This document shows positions 1 through 7,241 of a stretch of 36,096 nucleotides of DNA, one piece after another. A program made the translations under genes and the position numbers. Below the pieces are notes generated by a model. The model had not been told where the DNA came from and did no database searches. It worked only from the letters and a program-made list of their open reading frames with translations. Source of the DNA: Bacteroidota bacterium (GTDB taxonomy: Bacteria; Bacteroidota; Bacteroidia; NS11-12g; UBA955); contig CANFXY010000010.1 of NCBI GenBank assembly GCA_947451105.1, positions 1 to 36,096 on the forward strand. Direction: 5' to 3'. Numbering within the stretch: the stretch's first letter is position 1; each line of letters begins with the position of its first letter.

Positions 1-23
1 CGGGCAATCTTTCAAAAGGACTG

Positions 24-54
24 CAAAAGTAAAATTAGATTTTCTTTTTACCAA
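24..54 (-). promoter_or_regulatory. Promoter of an off-window minus-strand gene
   Basis: Read on the minus strand, TACTTTTG (31 down to 24) fits the Bacteroidota -7 box TAnnTTTG. A TTG -33 element lies at 54-52, exactly 20 nt upstream. The arrangement is the same as in the metK promoter of this window. Transcription would leave the left edge, so a gene divergent from metG probably begins just outside the window; its identity cannot be seen. Confidence 0.55.
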
Positions 55-87
55 AAAAATATCAAAGAAGCTTCAAAAAAATGTTTA

Positions 88-114
88 TTGAGTCTATTTA
101 CCCCGTTATCTTTG
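88..114 (+). promoter_or_regulatory. metG promoter
   Basis: TATCTTTG at 107-114 fits the -7 box TAnnTTTG. A TTG at 88-90 lies 16 nt upstream, slightly shorter than usual. The predicted transcript would begin near 119-121, giving a leader of about 16-18 nt before the metG ATG at 137. Confidence 0.55.
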
Positions 115-136
115 CATCGTTTTCCAAACAAAGTTC

Positions 137-2260
137 ATGAAAAAATTTAACAGAACCCTCGTAACAGCAGCACTTCCCTACGCAAATGGTCCAAAGCACA
201 TAGGTCACTTGGCAGGTGCTTATTTGCCAGCAGATATTTATACAAGATTCTTAAGAAATAGGGGTGAAGAGGTGCTTTTTGTCTGTGGAAGCGATGAACA
301 TGGAACAGCAATACCCATTGAAGCGCAGAAAGAAAATACAAATCCTCAAGCTATTATTGACCGCTACCATGCGCTTTTAAAGTCAAATTTTGAGAAGTTT
401 GGAATCGCTTTTGACGTTTACCACCGAACCAGCGACAGAACCCACCATGAAACTGCTTCTGATTTCTTCTTAACCATGTATGAGAAGGGATTGTTCACAG
501 AAGAAACCACAGAGCAATTTTTTGATGAAGAAAAACAAACATTTTTGGCTGACAGATACATAAAAGGCACTTGTCCCAATTGTAGTTCACCCAATGCTTA
601 TGGCGACCAATGCGAGAAATGCGGAAAATCATTAAGTCCTAATGAATTGATTAATCCTGTTTCTACTTTAAGTGATAAGGCACCTATACTTAGAACCACC
701 AAACATTGGTATTTGCCTTTGCAAAATTATGAGCCTTGGTTAAAACAATGGCTGTTAGAAGAACACAAAGCAGATTGGAAAATTAACGTTTATGGACAAA
801 GTAAGAGCTGGATTGATGGTGGGTTATCACCAAGAGCCATGACCCGCGATTTAGAATGGGGCGTAAAAGTGCCTTTAGAAAACGCTGAAGGGAAAGTTCT
901 ATATGTATGGTTTGATGCACCAATTGGTTATATTTCAGCAACTAAGAAATTTTTTGAAGAATTAGAATCACAAAAAATAGAGTTTTCGTATCCTGATAAT
1001 TCTGTAATAAAATCAGGGAATAAAGATGATTGGAAAAAATGGTGGCAAGACAAAAGCACCCGTTTATTGCATTTCATAGGAAAGGATAATATTGTTTTTC
1101 ATTGCATCATATTTCCAGTTATGCTGCACGCAGAGGGCGAATATATTGTTCCAGATAATGTGCCGGCCAACGAATTCTTAAATTTAGAGGGCGATAAGAT
1201 GAGTACCAGTAGGAAGTGGAGTGTTGAAATGGTCGACTATTTCGAATCCTTTCCCGGAAAAGAGGATGTCCTTAGGTATATGCTGACTTCTATCGCTCCT
1301 GAAACTAAGGATGCTGATTTTAGTTGGAAAGATTTTCAAACGCGTAACAACAGTGAATTGGTTGCAATTTTGGGAAATTTTGTAAATAGGGTTATGGTGC
1401 TTTCTCATAAATTCTACAATGGAGAAGTGCCTGAAAATATTAAACCAAATCAAAAAGAGAAGGATTTAATAGCGGAAATAGAAAGATGTCAAATTGCTAT
1501 TGAAGCCAATATCAGAGATTTTAAATTCAGAGAAGCCTTATTTGAATTAATGAATATGGCTAGAGCGGGCAATAAATACCTAGCAGATAATGAACCTTGG
1601 AAGACGATTAAAATTGATGCTGACCATACTGCCACAATTATGTTCCACGCAATACAAGTATGTGCTCATTTGTCTTGGTGGATGAATCCATTTATACCAT
1701 TTAGTGCAAGCAAATTATGCGAAATATTAAATTTCAATAAGGATAATTATACATTCAGCAATTTTGAGCAGGTTCCAGTTAAACACCAATTAGGTGAAGC
1801 GATACATTTGTTTAGCAACATTGAAGATGATGTAATTCAAGTGCAATTGGATAAATTGATGGCCACTAAAAATGCCATTGCGAATGCCGAGGCTTTAAAT
1901 ACTCCTGAAAAGAAGGATATTGAACCCGCTAAAGCAAGTATTCAATTTGATGACTTTATTAAAATGGACCTAAGAGTAGGAACTGTTTTGAGCGCAGAGA
2001 AAGTTAAAAAGGCAGATAAATTATTGATGTTGCAAGTTGATTTGGGATTCGAAACCCGCACTATCGTTTCAGGAATAGCGTTGCATTTTGAACCAGAAAC
2101 TTTAGTAGGTAAACAAGTTTGTGTTTTAGCCAATTTAGAACCAAGAACAATTAAAGGTATTGAATCTAAAGGTATGATATTAATGGCTGAGAATGCTGAT
2201 GGAAAATTGCATTTGATGTCTCCAGATTCAATAATCAACCCAGGATCTTCAATTGCTTAA
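137..2260 (+). CDS. metG: Methionine--tRNA ligase
   Basis: Charges tRNA-Met with methionine in the cytoplasm, for both initiation and elongation. The 707-residue product has the class I synthetase signature HIGH at residues 21-24 and KMSTS at 354-358. A zinc knuckle is formed by Cys146, Cys149, Cys159 and Cys162. An EMAPII/Trbp111-like tRNA-binding domain covers about 602-707. This is the long, dimerising MetRS type with the C-terminal appendage, and its length is normal for it. The ATG at 137 lies just downstream of a good -7 box and the product starts directly on the Rossmann strand (TLVTAALPYANG). The gene is monocistronic and meets the M28 peptidase gene tail to tail with 12 bp between the stops. 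Identification is secure. Confidence 0.97.
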   Translation: MKKFNRTLVTAALPYANGPKHIGHLAGAYLPADIYTRFLRNRGEEVLFVCGSDEHGTAIPIEAQKENTNPQAIIDRYHALLKSNFEKFGIAFDVYHRTSDRTHHETASDFFLTMYEKGLFTEETTEQFFDEEKQTFLADRYIKGTCPNCSSPNAYGDQCEKCGKSLSPNELINPVSTLSDKAPILRTTKHWYLPLQNYEPWLKQWLLEEHKADWKINVYGQSKSWIDGGLSPRAMTRDLEWGVKVPLENAEGKVLYVWFDAPIGYISATKKFFEELESQKIEFSYPDNSVIKSGNKDDWKKWWQDKSTRLLHFIGKDNIVFHCIIFPVMLHAEGEYIVPDNVPANEFLNLEGDKMSTSRKWSVEMVDYFESFPGKEDVLRYMLTSIAPETKDADFSWKDFQTRNNSELVAILGNFVNRVMVLSHKFYNGEVPENIKPNQKEKDLIAEIERCQIAIEANIRDFKFREALFELMNMARAGNKYLADNEPWKTIKIDADHTATIMFHAIQVCAHLSWWMNPFIPFSASKLCEILNFNKDNYTFSNFEQVPVKHQLGEAIHLFSNIEDDVIQVQLDKLMATKNAIANAEALNTPEKKDIEPAKASIQFDDFIKMDLRVGTVLSAEKVKKADKLLMLQVDLGFETRTIVSGIALHFEPETLVGKQVCVLANLEPRTIKGIESKGMILMAENADGKLHLMSPDSIINPGSSIA

Positions 2261-2272
2261 TTCAAGAGGTCT

Positions 2273-3790
2273 TTAATTAAGGCTTTGATCAATAATATAT
2301 ATCATAACTGCAACAGCAGCAGCTCCTAATTCGAGCTCTCTTTTATTGACGTTTTCAAAGACATCTGTCTCCGCATGGTGTACATCAAAATATCTTTGCG
2401 AATCTGGATGCAAACCAGCAAACTCAATGTTAGAGAAAACTTTTTTCAATGGAGAAATATCAACGCCTCCTCCTCCGTGTTCCAAAGCTGCTATTTGGTA
2501 TTGTTCCAAAAGAGGCAAGTAGTTCAGAGCTGCTTGGAATAAAGTAGAATCAAGTCCAAATCCTCTTGGGCTAAATCCACCGCGGTCGCTTTCCAAAGCT
2601 GCAATGTGCAACTCTTTTTTTGCATCAGCTACGCGAGCGTATTCGTTGCCACCTCTGACGCCGTTTTCTTCATTCATCCAAAAAACACAGCGCAAGGTAT
2701 GTTTTGGTGTATAGCCAATGGCTTTCAATAATCTTAATGCCTCAAATGCGTGCATGCATCCTGCGCCATCGTCATGTGCACCTTCTCCCTGATCCCAACT
2801 GTCAAAATGACCACCAAAAACAATTATTTTATTTGGATACAATTGTCCATTGGTTTGCGCAATAACATTTGCACTTTGCCTATCAGGAAGCATTTGACAA
2901 TTAAAATCTATTGATATGGTTGCATTAGGATCATTCAAACTTATGTAATGGAGTAAATCTGCTGCAGCAGTTGCAACAGCTATCATTGGTATTGGATTAA
3001 TGTTTTTACTGTATCCAGTTACGCCTGTATGTGGATGTAGGTCACATCGATTTGAAACACTTCGAACAAGAACTGCTAAAGCACCATAAGGGGAACACCA
3101 ATCTGCTCCTTGAACCCGTTGGTTGACACATGACCCGTAGGCACTGAAAGTGCTTATTTGGGTTTCATCCATAGGCCTATTAAGCAGTACAAATTTATTT
3201 TTAAGTAAGCCAAGTTGACCTAAACTATCCAAAGTTTTTTTATTGTCAATAGAGACAACTTGAGCCGTATGTTTTCCACCTACCGAACCACCTAAAGCGA
3301 CTGCAGGCAAAGAAATCCACTCTGTATTTTTAAAATCTGATTCTAAAAAAGATTCACATTCAAATTCGCTAGCCGGGGATTTAGGGTAAGCTAATTTTGT
3401 GATCTGATATGCCAGCTCCTTTTTGCCATTTTGGGTTGATAATATTTTTTGGAGCAATTCACTTTTCAAAAGCAATTCTCCTTTATTGCCTCTTTCCCAC
3501 CTTGGGACCATTACACCTTGGGTATCTACACGGTCAAATTGATAAGATTTTAACATCTGATAGGCCCAATTGACGCCTTTCTCAGCCGCATCACTGCCAC
3601 TTAGTCGGGCACCGATTGTTTTACATAATTCACCCAATCGAGGATAAGCATGACCTTGGGTAAGTGCAAGATTATATATTTCTTTAAAAATTAAACTGTC
3701 ATTTTTTGAATAAGTCGTTTTAGTGGCTTGTCCATAAAAAGGAATAATTCCAAAGAAAGTAATTACAAATAGTAAAATCAGTCGCAGCAT
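2273..3790 (-). CDS. Exported M28 family metallopeptidase
   Basis: Zinc aminopeptidase/carboxypeptidase-Q-like enzyme, probably periplasmic or surface-exposed. The 505-residue product begins with a signal peptide (MLRLILLFVITFFG...FYGQ). The two-metal site of M28 is complete: His328 in GGHFDSWD, the bridging Asp340 in HDDGAG, the catalytic and metal Glu pair in MNEENG, Asp in ESDRGG and a final His in HHAETD. A PA-like inserted region lies before the catalytic domain. A longer frame starts at a TTG at 3799, but the ATG at 3790 gives a better signal peptide and is preferred. The substrate cannot be deduced; family members degrade peptides for nutrition. The 3' end faces metG with no visible terminator. 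Confidence 0.9.
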   Translation of the reverse strand: MLRLILLFVITFFGIIPFYGQATKTTYSKNDSLIFKEIYNLALTQGHAYPRLGELCKTIGARLSGSDAAEKGVNWAYQMLKSYQFDRVDTQGVMVPRWERGNKGELLLKSELLQKILSTQNGKKELAYQITKLAYPKSPASEFECESFLESDFKNTEWISLPAVALGGSVGGKHTAQVVSIDNKKTLDSLGQLGLLKNKFVLLNRPMDETQISTFSAYGSCVNQRVQGADWCSPYGALAVLVRSVSNRCDLHPHTGVTGYSKNINPIPMIAVATAAADLLHYISLNDPNATISIDFNCQMLPDRQSANVIAQTNGQLYPNKIIVFGGHFDSWDQGEGAHDDGAGCMHAFEALRLLKAIGYTPKHTLRCVFWMNEENGVRGGNEYARVADAKKELHIAALESDRGGFSPRGFGLDSTLFQAALNYLPLLEQYQIAALEHGGGGVDISPLKKVFSNIEFAGLHPDSQRYFDVHHAETDVFENVNKRELELGAAAVAVMIYIIDQSLN

Positions 3791-3924
3791 AGCCCGCAAT
3801 TTATTTTAAATTAATAGGAACTCAAAATTGAATTTATCCATTAAAAGCTTTCATTTTTTTTCATTTATTTAATTAAAGGATCAATCGAATAATAGGTTTT
3901 CTTAGAAATTTTAAATTAATAGAT

Positions 3925-3932
3925 TAGTTTTG
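3925..3932 (+). promoter_or_regulatory. -7 box of the tRNA-Arg promoter
   Basis: TAGTTTTG matches TAnnTTTG and lies 12 nt before the first base of the tRNA. No clear TTG is seen at the usual -33 distance. The 130 bp upstream, back to the peptidase start, is very AT-rich and contains nothing else recognisable. Confidence 0.5.
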
Positions 3933-3944
3933 CAACCCTAAATT

Positions 3945-4016
3945 GGCCCTTTAGTTCAATGGATAGAATAGATGTTTCCTAAACATTTGATTCAGGTTCG
4001 ACTCCTGGAGGGGCTA
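3945..4016 (+). tRNA. tRNA-Arg (anticodon CCT)
   Basis: A 72-nt cloverleaf can be folded by eye. The acceptor is GGCCCTT with AGGGGCT plus discriminator A, including G-U pairs. The D stem is GTTC/GAAT, the anticodon stem GATGT/ACATT with loop TTCCTAA, and the T arm TCAGG-TTCGACT-CCTGG. The anticodon CCT reads AGG. The terminal CCA is not encoded (ccg follows). A strong terminator follows 10 nt downstream, so this is a single-gene transcript. Confidence 0.95.
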
Positions 4017-4026
4017 CCGTGTAGCA

Positions 4027-4059
4027 GAAAAACCCTGAAACGAAATTTCGGGGTTTTTC
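4027..4059 (+). terminator. Rho-independent terminator after tRNA-Arg
   Basis: A 14-bp stem (4027-4040 with 4046-4059, one G-U pair) has the loop CGAAA. The core is ACCCTGAAA/TTTCGGGGT flanked by A5 and T5 runs, so it could act in both directions. It ends the tRNA transcript. Confidence 0.85.
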
Positions 4060-4080
4060 ATTTTATTTGGTCAGGGTTTT

Positions 4081-4440
4081 ACGCATACACGGTTGCCACG
4101 TACCGTGAATGGAGCGCAGCGGAATTCTCTGGTACTGTGGCTACTTATCAATATAAATACAGTTCATAAAGTTCGATATTTCTCCTATTCGGTCTACAAA
4201 AACGAGAGTGAGAATGGGAGCGAAAGCGGACATTACTACTCTCTTTTTTTCTTCACCCAGTCCCGTAACGTGCGACAAAGGAGCTCTGTTACTGGGAACT
4301 CATTTTCACACTTTCACCCCATATCGTGACAGAACGACCTGCCCTGTGTTGTATTCGCGGCTTTGAGCGAATTCTGACATGGGGAGTGGAGTCTCTGATA
4401 TGGGGCACATTCACTCTAAAAGGTTCCGTCTCAAAGCGAA
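4081..4440. repeat. Gene-free island of nested inverted repeats
   Basis: About 360 bp with no credible gene and visibly higher GC than its surroundings (several 60-base lines at 45-50% by hand count). Inverted repeats are: CACGGT/ACCGTG (4088-4093/4102-4107); GCCACGTACC with GGTACTGTGGC (4095-4104/4131-4141, one extra T); GAGAGT/ACTCTC (4204-4209/4238-4243) followed by T7; TCCCGTAAC with GTTACTGGGA (4261-4269/4288-4297, again one extra T); CCCCATATC/GATATGGGG (4317-4325/4397-4405); ATTCGC/GCGAAT inside the last. Two loops share GGAGCGCAGCGG (4111-4122) and GGAGCGAAAGCGG (4217-4229). It could be a REP/BIME-type repeat cluster, a MITE remnant or a structured RNA. No promoter is evident. Confidence 0.6.
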
Positions 4441-4442
4441 TG

Positions 4443-4470
4443 TAAAAGAATGATTCCTAATCATTCTTAC
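4443..4470 (-). terminator. Terminator downstream of the cyclase gene
   Basis: A perfect 10-bp stem AAGAATGATT/AATCATTCTT (4446-4455/4459-4468) has a 3-nt loop and begins 15 bp beyond the cyclase stop. On the minus strand the stem is followed by TTAC, so the U-tract is short. The hairpin itself is clear; terminator function is inferred from position. Confidence 0.6.
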
Positions 4471-4484
4471 ATTCAAAAGATTAT

Positions 4485-5270
4485 TTACTTAGCTATCTCA
4501 GCAATAATCCTCAAAGGCGCTCCAGATCCTCCACCTATTTTCATAGGCAACGCTGTAACATAAATTCCTTTTAGAGGAAGTTTGTCTAGTTGTGCTAAAT
4601 TTTCAAAAGCTGGAATGTTCTTCCCCAAAAATATTTGATGGGTTTTAAATTCAGTAGATTGTCCATAATCTATGCTTGCGACATCTATTCCTACCGCTTT
4701 GACGCTTCTATTGTCAACCAACCATTGGGCTGTTTTAGGGTCTATTGCTGGAAAATGTAGAAAAGGTATTGCAGTGTCGCCCTTGAGCTCGGTGCCAAAA
4801 TATTCTTTTCTATTGGGATAAAATTTACCATAACCCGTTCTAAAAAGGATTATAATGTCTTTAGGCAATTCTCCATTTGTTTTTTCCCAAGCATTAATGT
4901 CCTCTATTGAGATTAAATAATCTCTATTAGCCAGTGCATTTTTTGAGACATCTATTACAATCGCTTCTCCGCAAAGATTATTTAAGGGAATTTGTTCAAC
5001 ACTTTGCTTGCCTTCGGCGAAATGAATTGGGGCATCTAAATGGGTTCCACCGTGTTCAGGTGTGCATATTTTATATGAAGAATAGAAGTAACCCTTTTTA
5101 GTCTTTCCTTTGAAGTCAAGAATGTGTTCAAATCCTGAACTATTATTTGGCCAAAAAAGTGTTGTAGAGTCCAAAGTATAGGTTAGGTCAACCAATGTTG
5201 AATTTTTCTTACCCTGATTATTAGAACAAGATGCAAAAAGAAAAATTGATATAATAGATAGTAATCTCAT
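4485..5270 (-). CDS. Cyclase-family (kynurenine-formamidase-like) lipoprotein
   Basis: Member of the cyclase/KynB-like metal-dependent amidohydrolase family. The metal-binding motif HxGTHxDxPxHF is complete: His73, His77, Asp79 and His83 in HGGTHLDAPIHF. Unlike cytoplasmic KynB, this 261-residue protein has a lipoprotein signal (MRLLSIISIFLFASC, lipid-anchored Cys15), so it acts in the periplasm or at a membrane face. The frame could begin 11 codons earlier at 5303, but a consensus -7 box (TATATTTG, 5294-5287) lies between the two ATGs, so the second one at 5270 is the real start. The substrate is unknown and no tryptophan-degradation genes are nearby, so kynurenine should not be assumed. The gene ends at a hairpin. 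Confidence 0.85.
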   Translation of the reverse strand: MRLLSIISIFLFASCSNNQGKKNSTLVDLTYTLDSTTLFWPNNSSGFEHILDFKGKTKKGYFYSSYKICTPEHGGTHLDAPIHFAEGKQSVEQIPLNNLCGEAIVIDVSKNALANRDYLISIEDINAWEKTNGELPKDIIILFRTGYGKFYPNRKEYFGTELKGDTAIPFLHFPAIDPKTAQWLVDNRSVKAVGIDVASIDYGQSTEFKTHQIFLGKNIPAFENLAQLDKLPLKGIYVTALPMKIGGGSGAPLRIIAEIAK

Positions 5271-5286
5271 TTTTATAAATATGGTG

Positions 5287-5294
5287 CAAATATA
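5287..5294 (-). promoter_or_regulatory. -7 box of the cyclase gene
   Basis: On the minus strand this reads TATATTTG, a full match to TAnnTTTG, 16 nt upstream of the ATG at 5270. It overlaps the longer open frame and therefore decides the start codon. The nearest TTG upstream is 25 nt away, longer than usual. Confidence 0.5.
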
Positions 5295-5353
5295 AAATTT
5301 CAATTTTAAAATTAATTATCAATGATCCATTTGTTTGTCTTTAATTTGTATTG

Positions 5354-6349
5354 GTGAAATCGAATCTACTTTTAATTTTAATGTCATCAACTCTGAGTTT
5401 GTTTGCAGATTCAAATCCAATTAGATTGGCCGGATTTGCACAAGGAACTACCTATCATATTACTTATTATGATTCATTAAATAGAAATTTTAATAAAGAA
5501 ATTGATAGTTTGTTATTAGAATTTGATTTTTCAGTTTCCACGTATAATTCTAAGTCATTAATTACACAATTCAATACGTCAAAAAGGGGATGTAAGATGG
5601 ACAAATATTTCAAGGCTTGCATGTTCAAAGCAATTGAAATTTGGAAGCTGACCGATGCTGCATTTGATCCAACCGTATACCCATTGGTAAATGCTTGGGG
5701 TTTTGGACCTGAGAAAAAATCAAAATTGGATTCTAGTCAGATTTTACAAATATTAACTTATGTAGGATTAGATAAGATAATAATTAAAGGCGATTCACTT
5801 ATAAAAAAGGATTCAAGAGTTGGATTGGATTTCAATGCATTTGCTCAAGGTTATTCGGTTGATGTGGTATCTGAATATTTATTAAAAAAAGGGATACAAA
5901 ATTCATTGGTTGAAATTGGTGGTGAAGTATATGCTAGAAATTGTAAATTAAATGGACAAAAATGGACAGTAGGTATTGAAATGCCGTATGAGAATAAAGA
6001 TTCAATAAATCCTTTGAAAGCGATTGCTAGTTTATCTAATCTGGCATTATCTACTTCTGGAAATTACAGACGTTTTTATTACAGCAATGGTGTTAAGTAT
6101 GTTCACCACATCAATCCCAAGACAGGGTATCCAACTACGAATAACTTATTAAGTGCTTCCGTATTTGCGCAAGATTGCATCACAACAGACGCAAGTGCTA
6201 CAGGTCTATTGGTACTTGGATTAGAAAAATCTATTGAGTACTTAAAAAAGCATCAGGAAATAGATGCTTATTTGATTTATAGCGATAATGAAGGTGTACT
6301 GAAAATATTTAAAACGAATGGTTTGTCAACTATTGTTAGTGAACTTTAA
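5354..6349 (+). CDS. apbE: FAD:protein FMN transferase (ApbE family)
   Basis: ApbE enzymes attach FMN from FAD covalently to a Thr/Ser of exported redox proteins. The 331-residue product has the family landmarks: AQGTTYHITYYD near the N terminus, NAFAQGYSVDVV (the usual AKGYAVD block with Gln for Lys), GGEVYAR, STSGNYRRFY, HHINPKTGYP and the metal/FAD-binding TTDASATGLLVLG. Candidate starts are TTG 5351, GTG 5354 and ATG 5381. Only the first two give a signal peptide (KSNLLLILMSSTLSLFA), so GTG 5354 is chosen. Periplasmic location is inferred. No obvious flavinylation target (NqrC, RnfG or FMN-bind domain) is in the window, but the convergent neighbour is a DUF2271 protein, a family seen beside ApbE elsewhere. 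The stop abuts that of the neighbour. Confidence 0.88.
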   Translation: MKSNLLLILMSSTLSLFADSNPIRLAGFAQGTTYHITYYDSLNRNFNKEIDSLLLEFDFSVSTYNSKSLITQFNTSKRGCKMDKYFKACMFKAIEIWKLTDAAFDPTVYPLVNAWGFGPEKKSKLDSSQILQILTYVGLDKIIIKGDSLIKKDSRVGLDFNAFAQGYSVDVVSEYLLKKGIQNSLVEIGGEVYARNCKLNGQKWTVGIEMPYENKDSINPLKAIASLSNLALSTSGNYRRFYYSNGVKYVHHINPKTGYPTTNNLLSASVFAQDCITTDASATGLLVLGLEKSIEYLKKHQEIDAYLIYSDNEGVLKIFKTNGLSTIVSEL

Positions 6350-7159
6350 TTACTTTGATAAAAGCAGTTTGTAGTTTGAGCTTGCAGCTCCGTTGTAAAC
6401 CATTACTATATACATGCCATTCGGCAACTTGCTCATATCAATATTTTCTGTTCCCTCCATTTCTTGGTTAATGTCTATTTCATAAACATCTTGCCCCAGG
6501 AGGTTAACAACTTTTATTTTAGTCGCTTGGCTGTAATCAACAGTAAAAATACCATTTGTTGGATTAGGATATACATCTATTAAAGGTTTTTCAGCTATGC
6601 TGTTAACACTTGATGAGCCTGGAGCCCAATCTATTGTCATACTTTTAAAATCTGCATCATCCGCAGGAGTTAAATGCACAGCATTAGGTCCCTTTGTGAA
6701 TGTGTAAGATCTTGTTGTAGTCCCTGTGGTCCCATGGTTCCAAGTTTCTTGAATGGTAATTTTATATACGCCATCGGCTACAATTGATCCATTCAATGTG
6801 CCATTTACACCTCTGCCATCCCAAACAATAGTGTGTGTTGTGAAGTTGCCCAAAGTTGCTCCTGTTGTTGCATCTGTAACATTACAAGTAGATAGCAAGC
6901 AATTGGTTGCAGATCCGCCTGAATTTACAGCCCATGTTGGAAGATGATCTTTGGTCTTAGAACCTGCATTTCTCATTTTAGTTTTCACAAATAGCCCAGC
7001 ATCCGTCTGTATCCATACGGCAATTGCGTTTTGAGTGCCCGAATAACCAGGACTTTTGGTGACAGCGGTAAATGTAAATGTTAATGTTCCTGCTGTTTGA
7101 GCAATTGAGGGTGAAATGAAACCTAACAGTATAAAAAGTAAAGTAATTGTCTTACGCAT
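6350..7159 (-). CDS. DUF2271 protein with T9SS type A sorting domain
   Basis: Secreted protein of 269 residues. A signal peptide (MRKTITLLFILLGFISPSIAQ) is followed by a DUF2271-like beta domain at about 22-175 (TLTFTFTAV, AVWIQTDAGLFVKT, WDGRGVNG, DGVYKITIQETWNHG). From residue 194 there is a C-terminal signal for type IX secretion (DVYPNPTNG, LLGQDVYE, LPNGMYIVMV, ending KLLLSK), predicting export across the outer membrane and surface anchoring. The DUF2271 function is unknown; the family recurs beside PepSY membrane proteins and ApbE, suggesting a redox or flavin context. It lies 82 bp downstream of the GT39 gene on the same strand, and its stop directly abuts that of apbE. The domain call is from recognition, not a profile search. 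Confidence 0.8.
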   Translation of the reverse strand: MRKTITLLFILLGFISPSIAQTAGTLTFTFTAVTKSPGYSGTQNAIAVWIQTDAGLFVKTKMRNAGSKTKDHLPTWAVNSGGSATNCLLSTCNVTDATTGATLGNFTTHTIVWDGRGVNGTLNGSIVADGVYKITIQETWNHGTTGTTTRSYTFTKGPNAVHLTPADDADFKSMTIDWAPGSSSVNSIAEKPLIDVYPNPTNGIFTVDYSQATKIKVVNLLGQDVYEIDINQEMEGTENIDMSKLPNGMYIVMVYNGAASSNYKLLLSK

Positions 7160-7241
7160 TTATTAATCTTATAATTGTCGCGCAAATACGTAAAATAATA
7201 AGATTTAACCAAATTCAAGGGTTTAATCTCTCAAGATTTTT

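Noticed and set aside
3972-4329. Two overlapping plus-strand open frames of 65 and 78 codons
   Set aside because: The first runs through the tRNA and its terminator, the second through the palindrome island. Neither has promoter, family resemblance or normal composition.
4081-4440. CRISPR-like array
   Set aside because: The repeats are inverted, diverged and irregularly spaced; there are no identical direct repeats of 25-40 bp and no cas genes.
6378-6390. GAGCTTGCAGCTC hairpin as a terminator between apbE and the DUF2271 gene
   Set aside because: A 5-bp stem with no T-run, lying inside the DUF2271 coding region; too weak to claim.
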